Assembly: GCA_900548465.1 (NCBI GenBank)
Contig: URKY01000028.1
Span: forward strand, 1-33,272
DNA: 33,272 nucleotides
Direction of reading: 5' to 3'
From: an uncultured Eubacterium sp.
GTDB lineage: Bacteria; Bacillota; Clostridia; Lachnospirales; Lachnospiraceae
Part shown: in pieces, positions 16,800 through 23,248 of the stretch
Numbering within the stretch: position 1 is the stretch's first letter
Layout of the letters: every line of letters starts with the position of its first letter
The notes under the pieces: model-generated
The model's database searches: none
What the model was told of the DNA's origin: nothing
The model's input: the letters and a program-made list of their open reading frames with translations, nothing else
Translations under genes and position numbers: made by a program

Positions 16800-18050
16800 T
16801 TATTTAGATTTACCTTTTTTTCTAATTTTAGGTTTTGATTTTCTGACCTTTTCATTTTTCAGAATAGGCATGTCAATGCCCTTTTCATCTAAACGTTTAT
16901 TTACGTAGTCTTCTGTAAGACCTGTAATAACGGCAACACAAGGAACTCCAAGAAGCATTCCGATAACTCCTGCAGCCCATCCGCCTACCGTAATGGCGAA
17001 AATAATCCACAAGGGTCTAAGACCTGTAGAGTCTCCAAGAATCTTTGGTCCAATAAGATTTCCATCAAGCTGTTGGAGAATGATAATTAATATGGCAAAC
17101 ACCAGACCGCTTTTCGGAGAATAAATACAAAGTAACAACACACTTGGAATACCGCCTAAAAATGGTCCAAAGTAAGGAATCATATTAGTAACACACACAA
17201 TAATACTTATTAACAGTGAACATTCGGCAAATCCCTTAACACCGAAGAAGTTAATAATCATCATACAGATAAAGCAAAGGATTCCCATAATAAGGGAGTC
17301 AATCATTTTTCCGTCAAAGAAATTGCTGAAAATGCGAATAGAATTTTTTCCAACATTCCAGATTTTGTCAGCACGTTCCTTCTTAAAAACTGCGTAAATA
17401 ACTCTTTTAGTACCACGAGCCTGCATTTTTTTATCAATAATAAGATAGCAGGAAACAATAATGGCAACAATAAAGTTAAATACAAACTTTATAACAGAAA
17501 CACCGGTAACTAAAATAGTTGTAGTGATACCGGAAATTAATTTACTTATAATATCCTGCAGAGAAGAATCCGCATTAGTAATGGTTTTCTGTAAATATTT
17601 AAAATCAATATCAGGATAACGTTTCGACAGATTATTAACGAAATCCATTATGGAATTACCCCATTCCGGCATTTGATTAAGCAACTGGTTCAGACTGTTA
17701 ATAATTTCAGGAATTAAATAAATTAATCCAACAGTAAGAACAGATATTACTAATAGGTAGGAAAACAGAATCGCCAACATTCTGTTTAGGGCATCATTTC
17801 TAATATGTAGCCACCTCTTGAAAACAGTCTTTCTCATCCACGAAACAAGCGGATTAATAAGAAAAGCAATTAAAATACCTATAAAAAATGGGGAAAGGGA
17901 AGACAACAGTCTGTTAAGGGTTTCAGATGTGGATTCCCAGAAGAAAACAGCTCTCACAATAATGGCGATAACAAGAACTGTTATAATACTGTAAATACAG
18001 ATAGTAAAATATCTGCTATTTCCTTCAAATTTATTTTTATTTTCACTCAT
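16800..18050 (-). CDS. AI-2E family transporter (PF01594-type permease)
   Basis: A 416-residue integral membrane protein with about eight transmembrane helices. Hallmarks are FFIGILIAFLINPLVSWM near the N-terminus, TNMIPYFGPFLGGIPSVLL, and ILQQLDGNLIGPKILGDSTGLRPLWIIFAI followed by GMLLGVPCVAVI. The central ~130 residues contain the family's coiled, less conserved segment, and the C-terminal tail is strongly basic (KVRKSKPKIRKKGKSK). Members have been linked to autoinducer-2 export or to Na+/Li+:H+ antiport; neither can be chosen from sequence. TAGGAG precedes the start. Convergent with trmB. Confidence 0.93.
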   Translation of the reverse strand: MSENKNKFEGNSRYFTICIYSIITVLVIAIIVRAVFFWESTSETLNRLLSSLSPFFIGILIAFLINPLVSWMRKTVFKRWLHIRNDALNRMLAILFSYLLVISVLTVGLIYLIPEIINSLNQLLNQMPEWGNSIMDFVNNLSKRYPDIDFKYLQKTITNADSSLQDIISKLISGITTTILVTGVSVIKFVFNFIVAIIVSCYLIIDKKMQARGTKRVIYAVFKKERADKIWNVGKNSIRIFSNFFDGKMIDSLIMGILCFICMMIINFFGVKGFAECSLLISIIVCVTNMIPYFGPFLGGIPSVLLLCIYSPKSGLVFAILIIILQQLDGNLIGPKILGDSTGLRPLWIIFAITVGGWAAGVIGMLLGVPCVAVITGLTEDYVNKRLDEKGIDMPILKNEKVRKSKPKIRKKGKSK

Positions 18051-18186
18051 ACAAAATCTCCTAAATGGTAAGAATATATACTAATAAGTATAAGTATAAA
18101 AGAAAATTATAACAAGCAAAAAATAATAATATAGATGCAAAAAATAAAAAATAATAAAAACTTTTTAAAAAAATGTAAAAAAGTTG

Positions 18187-18215
18187 TTGCATTTTTTAGA
18201 ACTACGTAATATAAT
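18187..18215 (+). promoter_or_regulatory. Promoter of tRNA-Lys
   Basis: TTGCAT (18187-18192), 17 nt and a perfect TATAAT (18210-18215), 34 nt upstream of the mature tRNA. Confidence 0.75.
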
Positions 18216-18249
18216 AACCATTGTCGCTAATAAAAAAGAAGACAAATTC

Positions 18250-18322
18250 GCGCCTCTAGCTCATTTGGTAGAGCACCTGACTCTTAATCAGGGTGTGCAG
18301 GGTTCGAGCCCCTGGAGGCGCA
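18250..18322 (+). tRNA. tRNA-Lys (anticodon CTT)
   Basis: A 73-nt cloverleaf: acceptor GCGCCTC/GAGGCGC, D-stem GCTC/GAGC, anticodon stem CCTGA/TCAGG with loop CTCTTAA (anticodon CTT, reading AAG), T-stem CAGGG/CCCTG with TTCGAGC, discriminator A. CCA is not encoded. The integrase gene ends 545 bp downstream and points toward it. Confidence 0.97.
18300..18322 (+). other. Candidate attachment site (3' part of tRNA-Lys)
   Basis: The 3' end of a tRNA next to a tyrosine integrase is the usual attB/attL of integrative elements. Here accessory genes begin immediately to the right and the tRNA is intact. No second copy of its 3' end was found by eye up to 33272, so the partner repeat, if real, lies outside the window. 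Confidence 0.35.
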
Positions 18323-18866
18323 CTTGCGGGTACCGTTTCGGACATTAAATTGCCTGGGGTGGTACTTTTTTTGTGCGTTAGCAATGAGCAGTGAAAAATG
18401 GAAAGAAAAAGGACGATATGATCTGAATGCTTGCATTCAAGACAGAGCGTCTTTTTTCTTTTTATTTAATGCGGCGAATGCCGCATCAGCGAGATGAAAC
18501 GAAGTGCAATTGAGCTGTGCACTGCCTTATTTAAAGGCACATTCCGCAAAATCCCTTATAAAACCAGAAACTTCTCTGAAACATAAAAGTAACTTGTTTT
18601 CCCCTGAAAAATACAATCTTAAAATAACTACCAATCTACATATTTCAGTTTTAAAATCATTATTAAAAAATTAATGTAACAACAACATCAACATTAAAAA
18701 ACATCAATAAAAATTAGACTAAATTGGAAGGAAAAAGGTTCGAAAAAATCGACGTTATGTAAACCTTTCCCACAAATCTTCCCACAAGTTGTGGGAAGGA
18801 TGTTGTTTTCGATTATATTTTCTTATATCTATTCATAAATTATTTTGTAAAAAATCTTATCTCATC
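18323..18866. other. Gene-free, hairpin-rich region between tRNA-Lys and integrase
   Basis: No supported gene. It holds, in order: a weak tRNA terminator (GTACC 18330-18334 / GGTAC 18361-18365 plus T-run); a hairpin TGAATG-CTTG-CATTCA ending in a T-rich tail near 18451-18463; three consecutive stems, TGCGGC/GCCGCA (18470-18485), AGTGCA/TGCACT (18503-18523) and TGCCTT/AAGGCA (18523-18539); then AT-rich sequence; and a perfect palindrome at 18778-18798 with 10-bp arms CTTCCCACAA, preceded by a direct copy of TTCCCACAA at about 18767. The last group may be integrase arm-binding sites. Confidence 0.6.
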
Positions 18867-20243
18867 CTATCCTATCTTATCAGAAATAGCATTCTCAAAT
18901 ATATTGACAGCTTTCTTTCTGGATTTTTCAGTAACATGAGAATAAGTATTCAGAGTAATCTTTATATCTGAATGTCCAAGTAGTGACTGTACATCTTTAA
19001 TGTTAGCACCATTTAATACTAATGTAGAAGCGTAAGTATGTCTTAAACAGTGAAAATGAAAGTGACTGATTTCAGGCAAATTCTTCTGAACTACTTTGTT
19101 ACACCATTTGAGAGTTTGAGTTGTAAGTAATTCTCCATCAGGCTTTGTACATACAAAAGTTAAAGGAGATAGTGAAACGTTGGAATCAATATCATCCACA
19201 TGAATTCCATGACAAAAACGTGTGGAATTCTTAATATAAGATTCGTTATAGTCCGTATAAATCTGACAATGTGATTTACCTCTTATTTCGGTTGTATGAT
19301 AAAACTGATTCTGATACAAATCGCCATAGATTTTTTTGTTTCGTTGTTGCTCGTGTTTTGCAATTAATAAAATATGGGCAAGACTATCTCCAAAATCTAT
19401 AGCTCGTGGCTTGCCATTTTTAGGAACTTTCAGCTCCCAAGTTTTCAAATCCTTGTCATAATACATCGAACGTCTAACATATAAAACCTGATTTTCAAAA
19501 TCAATATCATCCCAAGTTAGTCCACATACTTCTCCGGCTCTCATACCTGTATGGTAAGCAATTTGAATTGGTAATGCCAAATAACAATAATCTTCTACGG
19601 AAGATAAGTAGTTAATTATTTTTAAAAATTCCTGATGCGTTATGGTTTGTACTTTAGCTTCATTAGAGTTACCAAAAAGAGAATTATCTTTTGCAACTTT
19701 TCTCTTTTTAACATATTGCATTAAATTTTCTCTAAGCAGTTTTTTTGGATAGACCGCATACTTAAACATATTGTTAAGAACAAGAAAAAATTTCCTCATA
19801 GTTGCTTTTGCATAAGGTTTGGCAATCTGATTGCCTTCATTGTCATAAACGCCAAAATATAATCCGTCAACATATTCCTGAATATCTTCTATAGTTAAAT
19901 TCTTTAATTTGGTTTGAGAAAAAAGATTATTGTGAATATTATTGATTACATTTTTATATCCGTATTTGCCATTAGTGGTAAGATTACTATTTTCAATTTC
20001 GGCATTGTACCACATATCGGCAAGCTGTCCTACGGTTAAGGAACCCGCATAAAATGTAGAACCATCCTGACGATATTCTTCAAGAGCCTGCTTTAGCATA
20101 AAAGTTGTTTCGGCTTTAGTTTGACCACCCTTGAATTCATGCATTTTCCAATTTCCATCCTGATCTTTTATTCTAAATCGGTAATACCATTGAGAACCTT
20201 TTTTTCTTACACTTCCTGTTTGTAGTGATTCAAAATTATTCAT
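18867..20243 (-). CDS. Site-specific tyrosine integrase of a mobile element (Tn916-Int-like)
   Basis: A 458-residue recombinase with complete domains. The N-terminal arm-binding domain (residues ~10-55) contains KKGSQWYYRFRIKDQDGNWKMHEFKGG; a SAM-like core-binding domain spans ~70-175; and the catalytic domain spans ~210-450. All active-site residues are present: Arg in YHTGMRAGEVCGL, HxxR in HFHCLRHTYAS, His in LLGHSDIKIT and the nucleophile Tyr in NTYSH. It catalyses integration and excision at att sites. The start is supported by GGAAAGG 6 nt upstream, but this site lies inside a stem-loop (20251-20278). It is transcribed away from the XRE regulator gene and toward tRNA-Lys. Confidence 0.95.
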   Translation of the reverse strand: MNNFESLQTGSVRKKGSQWYYRFRIKDQDGNWKMHEFKGGQTKAETTFMLKQALEEYRQDGSTFYAGSLTVGQLADMWYNAEIENSNLTTNGKYGYKNVINNIHNNLFSQTKLKNLTIEDIQEYVDGLYFGVYDNEGNQIAKPYAKATMRKFFLVLNNMFKYAVYPKKLLRENLMQYVKKRKVAKDNSLFGNSNEAKVQTITHQEFLKIINYLSSVEDYCYLALPIQIAYHTGMRAGEVCGLTWDDIDFENQVLYVRRSMYYDKDLKTWELKVPKNGKPRAIDFGDSLAHILLIAKHEQQRNKKIYGDLYQNQFYHTTEIRGKSHCQIYTDYNESYIKNSTRFCHGIHVDDIDSNVSLSPLTFVCTKPDGELLTTQTLKWCNKVVQKNLPEISHFHFHCLRHTYASTLVLNGANIKDVQSLLGHSDIKITLNTYSHVTEKSRKKAVNIFENAISDKIG

Positions 20244-20250
20244 ATTATTT

Positions 20251-20278
20251 CCTTTCCAAGTTAAGTACTTGGGAAAGG
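20251..20278 (-). promoter_or_regulatory. Stem-loop covering the integrase ribosome binding site
   Basis: Arms 20267-20278 and 20251-20261 pair (CCTTTCCCAAGT with ACTTGGAAAGG, one bulged C) around a 5-nt loop. In the mRNA the 3' arm contains GGAAAGG, the integrase Shine-Dalgarno sequence, so translation should be low unless the stem opens. Confidence 0.6.
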
Positions 20279-20320
20279 ATAATAGGTTAATATATCATTT
20301 TTCTTCAAGTAATTAACTTT

Positions 20321-20338
20321 TTATTTTTTTGTAACCAT
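20321..20338 (-). CDS. Possible five-codon leader peptide MVTKK upstream of integrase
   Basis: A strong AGGAGGT (20346-20352) sits 7 nt before an ATG that opens only ATG-GTT-ACA-AAA-AAA-TAA. It lies between the XRE gene stop and the integrase stem-loop. A near-perfect ribosome binding site for so short a frame suggests a leader peptide acting on integrase translation, or the remnant of a lost gene. Both are inference. Confidence 0.35.
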   Translation of the reverse strand: MVTKK

Positions 20339-20371
20339 GTGAAATACCTCCTACATAAAATTATTTAAATA

Positions 20372-20971
20372 TTATTGCTTCAAAAGAGCGTTAAGTCTGT
20401 TGTTTGCAACAGTTGGATTTTTTGCATAAGTTCTAAGAATATCGCTTAACTCGGTAAAAGTATTTATTGTACTGTTAAGCTCTCTTAAAAACATAACTTC
20501 ATTAAACTCATTTGAAGAACTAAACCCAATAGTTTTAGCAATATCACTATTATCATTATTAGAATAATTAGAAAGAGCAAATTCAAAAGATTTGTTAAAT
20601 TCTGCAAATTCATTTAATAATAATAAAAACATGTTTTTAGAAAACATTGATGCGTCTTCAGTTAAATTATTAGAGAAAGATTTTAAAACTGAATTGAATG
20701 AATCAATTAGTTTCAGTTCCATATAATCTTTTACATCAGAGTTCAAATCTGATGTTTCTCCACGTAACCATTCCGGTGTAGTGTGAAGTATTTCAGCAAG
20801 ACTGTCCACAACAATTTTTTTAGAATTATCAATAAGTCCTGCTTCATATCTTTGAGCTGTGGATATATTAACGCCCATTTTGTCAGCTATATATCCTAAA
20901 CTCAAATTTAATTCTTTACGTCTTTGCTTGATACGTTTTCCAATATCAGCACATAATTGTTTATCTCTCAT
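20372..20971 (-). CDS. XRE-family transcriptional regulator (element repressor)
   Basis: A 199-residue protein. Residues ~9-66 are an HTH_XRE domain: IGKRIKQRRKELNLSLGYIADKMGVNISTAQRYEAG, then a LAEILHTTPEWLRG segment typical of phage-type repressors. The remaining ~130 residues are helical and Asn/Ser/Phe-rich, without a recognised domain; no Ser-Lys LexA-type peptidase or ImmA partner gene is visible. The start is preceded by GAGGAG. It is transcribed divergently from the excisionase-like gene, with palindromes TTGCATAATGCAA and TTGCAATATGCAA in the shared region, fitting autorepression and repression of the mobilization operon. Likely cotranscribed with the integrase. Confidence 0.88.
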   Translation of the reverse strand: MRDKQLCADIGKRIKQRRKELNLSLGYIADKMGVNISTAQRYEAGLIDNSKKIVVDSLAEILHTTPEWLRGETSDLNSDVKDYMELKLIDSFNSVLKSFSNNLTEDASMFSKNMFLLLLNEFAEFNKSFEFALSNYSNNDNSDIAKTIGFSSSNEFNEVMFLRELNSTINTFTELSDILRTYAKNPTVANNRLNALLKQ

Positions 20972-21002
20972 AGGAATAAACTCCTCTCTTTAAGATAACA
21001 AA

Positions 21003-21031
21003 ATAATATCATATATATTTGCATAATGCAA
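21003..21031 (-). promoter_or_regulatory. Promoter of the XRE regulator gene
   Basis: On the minus strand TTGCAT (21026-21031), 17 nt, TATTAT (21003-21008). The -35 hexamer is half of the palindrome at 21019-21031. Confidence 0.6.
21019..21031. promoter_or_regulatory. Operator-like palindrome 1
   Basis: Perfect palindrome TTGCAT-A-ATGCAA overlapping the -35 of the regulator promoter. It shares the TTGCA...TGCAA pattern with the site at 21105. Confidence 0.6.
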
Positions 21032-21063
21032 TATTGACTATTGAAATTAATTTGCTAAAGATA

Positions 21064-21092
21064 TTGACAAATTTTAAAAAGCAAATTATATT
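21064..21092 (+). promoter_or_regulatory. Promoter of the excisionase-like/mobilization genes
   Basis: Consensus TTGACA (21064-21069), 17 nt, TATATT (21087-21092). The predicted transcript starts near 21099, immediately before operator-like palindrome 2. Confidence 0.75.
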
Positions 21093-21104
21093 ATAAAACA
21101 ATAA

Positions 21105-21117
21105 TTGCAATATGCAA
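21105..21117. promoter_or_regulatory. Operator-like palindrome 2
   Basis: Perfect palindrome TTGCA-ATA-TGCAA just downstream of the predicted start point of the plus-strand promoter, 86 bp centre to centre from palindrome 1. The position suits a repressor roadblock. A wider inverted pair AATTTGC/GCAAATT (21048-21054 and 21080-21086) lies between them. Confidence 0.6.
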
Positions 21118-21138
21118 GTGAGAAAGGAGATGATAAAC

Positions 21139-21354
21139 ATGCAAAATGCTAAATTAGCTTATACAGTAGAAGAAGCTTCAAAATCTACAGGTATAGGAAA
21201 GAATACTTTAAGAAATCTAATTGAGTGGAAAAAAATACCTGTAATAAAGGTAGGCAGAAAGTTTCTTATTAAAAAAGATGTGCTGGAAAATTTTTTGTCA
21301 AAAAATGAAGGCAGAGATTTAAGAATAAGAAATGATGTTGAAGCAATTAAATAA
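21139..21354 (+). CDS. Excisionase-like helix-turn-helix protein
   Basis: A 71-residue MerR-type HTH_17 protein: AYTVEEASKSTGIGKNTLRNLIEWKKIPVIKVGRKFLIKKDVLENFL is the typical excisionase-family fold, as in Tn916-type Xis proteins. Such proteins bend DNA at attachment sites to favour excision and sometimes act as regulators. The ATG at 21139 is chosen because AAAGGAGA lies 8 nt upstream; an upstream ATG at 21112 falls inside the operator palindrome and has no ribosome binding site. First gene of the mobilization operon, 15 nt before the next. Confidence 0.85.
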   Translation: MQNAKLAYTVEEASKSTGIGKNTLRNLIEWKKIPVIKVGRKFLIKKDVLENFLSKNEGRDLRIRNDVEAIK

Positions 21355-21369
21355 TAGGAGGAATTTAAA

Positions 21370-21678
21370 ATGGCAAAAAGAACATATGAAGAAAGAAAAG
21401 ATGAACTTTCAAAGAAACAAATTGCATATTTGGAAAAGGCAAACAATTTAAAGGAACAGATTAAAGAGTTGGAAAAGAAGCAGGCTGAGGAAAATAGAAG
21501 AAAGCGAAATCACAGGTTAATTGAGGTAGGTGCAGCAGTTGAATCAGTTTTGGGAAAAGCTATTGAAAAAGATGACATACCTAAATTGATAGGATTTTTA
21601 AACAAGCAGGAACAAAACGGTAAATATTTTTCAACAGCAATGGGAGTTAAGGAAACAAATGTTAATTCAAATAAGTAG
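21370..21678 (+). CDS. TraD/DUF3847-like mobilization accessory protein
   Basis: A 102-residue basic protein. The N-terminal half is a charged coiled coil (KKQIAYLEKANNLKEQIKELEKKQAEENRRKRNHR) and is followed by LIEVGAAVESVLGKAI, the pattern of small TraD/DUF3847-type proteins commonly encoded just before MobA/MobL relaxases. The expected role is relaxosome assembly at the oriT that follows. GGAGG before the ATG. The family name is from memory of the pattern rather than a search. Confidence 0.65.
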   Translation: MAKRTYEERKDELSKKQIAYLEKANNLKEQIKELEKKQAEENRRKRNHRLIEVGAAVESVLGKAIEKDDIPKLIGFLNKQEQNGKYFSTAMGVKETNVNSNK

Positions 21679-21685
21679 TTTGTGA

Positions 21686-21721
21686 AAGGGAGTAGATATT
21701 TTTCTATTCCCTTCTTCTTTT
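21686..21721 (+). terminator. Terminator-like hairpin before oriT
   Basis: Stem AAGGGAGTAGA (21686-21696) / TCTATTCCCTT (21703-21713) with one wobble pair, followed by CTTCTTTT. It may partly end the short xis-accessory transcript before the relaxase gene. Confidence 0.55.
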
Positions 21722-21792
21722 AAGAAGGGCGCACTTATACGTGGGCGGAGCCCAACGTTTATAAACATTCGCGTTGCTCATTGTGCGCTCTT
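21714..21792. other. Probable origin of transfer (MOBQ-type oriT)
   Basis: The minus strand of 21725-21737 reads TAAGTGCGCCCTT, the nic-region consensus of RSF1010/pIP501-type MOBQ systems; nicking is expected within TGCG/CCCT by analogy. Next to it lie an imperfect inverted repeat GCCCAC...GTGCGC, a hairpin TGGGC-GGA-GCCCA (21742-21754), and a far arm GTGCGC (21783-21788) that pairs with GCGCAC (21729-21734), so the whole 65 bp can extrude as a branched cruciform. It lies directly upstream of the relaxase gene, where oriT is expected. Confidence 0.75.
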
Positions 21793-21856
21793 ACTCAGAG
21801 GGAGCCAAACTATGCGTTTGGATAGCACTGGGTTTTACTTGGATGGAGGTGTAAAT

Positions 21857-23248
21857 ATGGCAATATATCATTTTACAACAAGAATAATTAAATCAAGTAT
21901 TGGAAAATGTGCTGTTACGTCAGCTGCATATATTTCAGGACAAAAATTAAAGGATGCAAGACTTGGTTTATCTTTTAACTATACAAGAAAAGAAGAAGTT
22001 GTATTTGCAGAAGTACTCTTACCTAAAAATGCACCTGAAGATTTGGCTGATAGAGAAACTTTATGGAATGCAGTCGAAAAAAGGGAAAATAAACGAAACA
22101 GTCAGTATGCAAGAGAGTTTGAAATAGCAGTTCCCAATGAGTGGAATCGGGAGCAGACAATTTCAAGAATGCGGGAATTTATAAAGGCGAATTTTGTAAA
22201 TAAAGGAATGGCAGCAGACTGGGCATACCATGAAAAAGAAGGAAATCATCATGTGCATTGTATGTGTACAATGAGGGCATTTAATAAAGATGGAAGTTGG
22301 TCAAATATGCGAAAGACAGAGTTCGCACGTGATGATAATGGAAACAAAATACCATTGCTTGATGAAAATGGAAAACAAAAGGTAAGAATCAGAAAAGGAA
22401 AGGGTGAAGAAAAACTTTGGAAAAGAATTGATGTGATTCAAAATCAATGGAACTCAAAAGAACAGCTTAAGGAATGGAGAAAAAACTGGGCTGATTATTG
22501 CAATAAATTTCTTATGGAGGAACAAAAAATAGATCACAGAAGTTTTGAAGAGCAGGGATTAGATATTGAACCTACAATTCATGAAGGCTATGCAGCAAGA
22601 CAAATGGAACAAAATGGAAAAGTATCAGACAGATGTGAGTATAACAGAAAAGTTAAGGAATCAAATAAACTGGTAATGCAGATTAAGAAGAGCATTGCTG
22701 AAATAACAAAAATATTAAAGGAAAGGGTTGAACAGATATATGAAAGAGTTGGAAGAGTTAAAGGAAGTATTGGCAGTGATAGAAAAGGTAGGGGATACAT
22801 TGAGCCTAATGGAAGAACTGAATCAGGAAAACAGTCTGTTGAGTCAACAGGTAGATTCATTAATGATACAGAACAGAAAATTAATAGAACAGAACAAAAC
22901 ATTAAAACAACAGAATCAGCAATTGCTGAAATCAAAAGAAGAATGAGGAAGGAGAGTAGTAAGATAGATGACAGAATCAGAAAAATTAAAAATGAACGAG
23001 CTGGCAGACTTAGCAGAAGAACTGACAGCGGAGTTACAGCAGATGGAAACAACAATATTAACGCAGAAAGCAAAGATACAGAAACAATCATCAGACAACT
23101 TAAAACTGCAACAGACATTGCAGAAAGCATCATTGCAGATTCAGAATCAAGCAGAGAAAATAAAATCGTTGAACGAGAAAATAGAGAGCTTGAGCGAGAG
23201 CGACTTGCAGTTGAAGAAAGCAGAAGAAATGATGAAAGAAGCAGATAG
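21857..23248 (+). CDS. MobA/MobL family relaxase (MOBQ type)
   Basis: A 463-residue DNA-nicking relaxase. Residues ~1-215 form the relaxase domain: MAIYHFTTRIIKSS start, candidate nucleophile Tyr in SAAYISG (around residue 25), and the metal-binding triad in HEKEGNHHVHCMCTMR. It should cleave one strand at oriT and stay attached to the 5' end during transfer. After the domain (about 240-290) there is a conserved EQGLDIEPTIHEGYAARQME segment; the C-terminal ~170 residues are low-complexity helical (EQKINRTEQNIKTTESAIAEIKRRM). The ATG at 21857 has GGAGGT 6 nt upstream and a family-typical N-terminus. Its last ~510 bp overlap two other frames that also look coding. Confidence 0.92.
   Translation: MAIYHFTTRIIKSSIGKCAVTSAAYISGQKLKDARLGLSFNYTRKEEVVFAEVLLPKNAPEDLADRETLWNAVEKRENKRNSQYAREFEIAVPNEWNREQTISRMREFIKANFVNKGMAADWAYHEKEGNHHVHCMCTMRAFNKDGSWSNMRKTEFARDDNGNKIPLLDENGKQKVRIRKGKGEEKLWKRIDVIQNQWNSKEQLKEWRKNWADYCNKFLMEEQKIDHRSFEEQGLDIEPTIHEGYAARQMEQNGKVSDRCEYNRKVKESNKLVMQIKKSIAEITKILKERVEQIYERVGRVKGSIGSDRKGRGYIEPNGRTESGKQSVESTGRFINDTEQKINRTEQNIKTTESAIAEIKRRMRKESSKIDDRIRKIKNERAGRLSRRTDSGVTADGNNNINAESKDTETIIRQLKTATDIAESIIADSESSRENKIVERENRELERERLAVEESRRNDERSR
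22740..22946 (+). CDS. Small coiled-coil protein overlapping the relaxase gene in another frame
   Basis: A 68-residue frame entirely inside the relaxase gene. The product is a near-ideal coiled coil: MKELEELKEVLAVIEK, then MEELNQENSLLSQQVDSLM and IEQNKTLKQQNQQLLKSKEE, with heptad hydrophobics and no Pro. An AAAGG-type site lies ~12 nt upstream; an in-frame TTG at 22728 is an alternative start. Its stop (TGA) is followed after 21 nt by the start of the next gene in the same frame. The frame could be chance, because A-rich repeat-like sequence is open in several frames, but the heptad pattern argues for translation. Function unknown; a partner of the mobilization complex is possible. Confidence 0.5.
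   Translation: MKELEELKEVLAVIEKVGDTLSLMEELNQENSLLSQQVDSLMIQNRKLIEQNKTLKQQNQQLLKSKEE

Noticed and set aside
22588..23133. 181-codon open frame on the minus strand within the relaxase gene
   Set aside because: Leu/Ser/Ile-rich product caused by A-rich sense-strand codons; no start signal and no domain.
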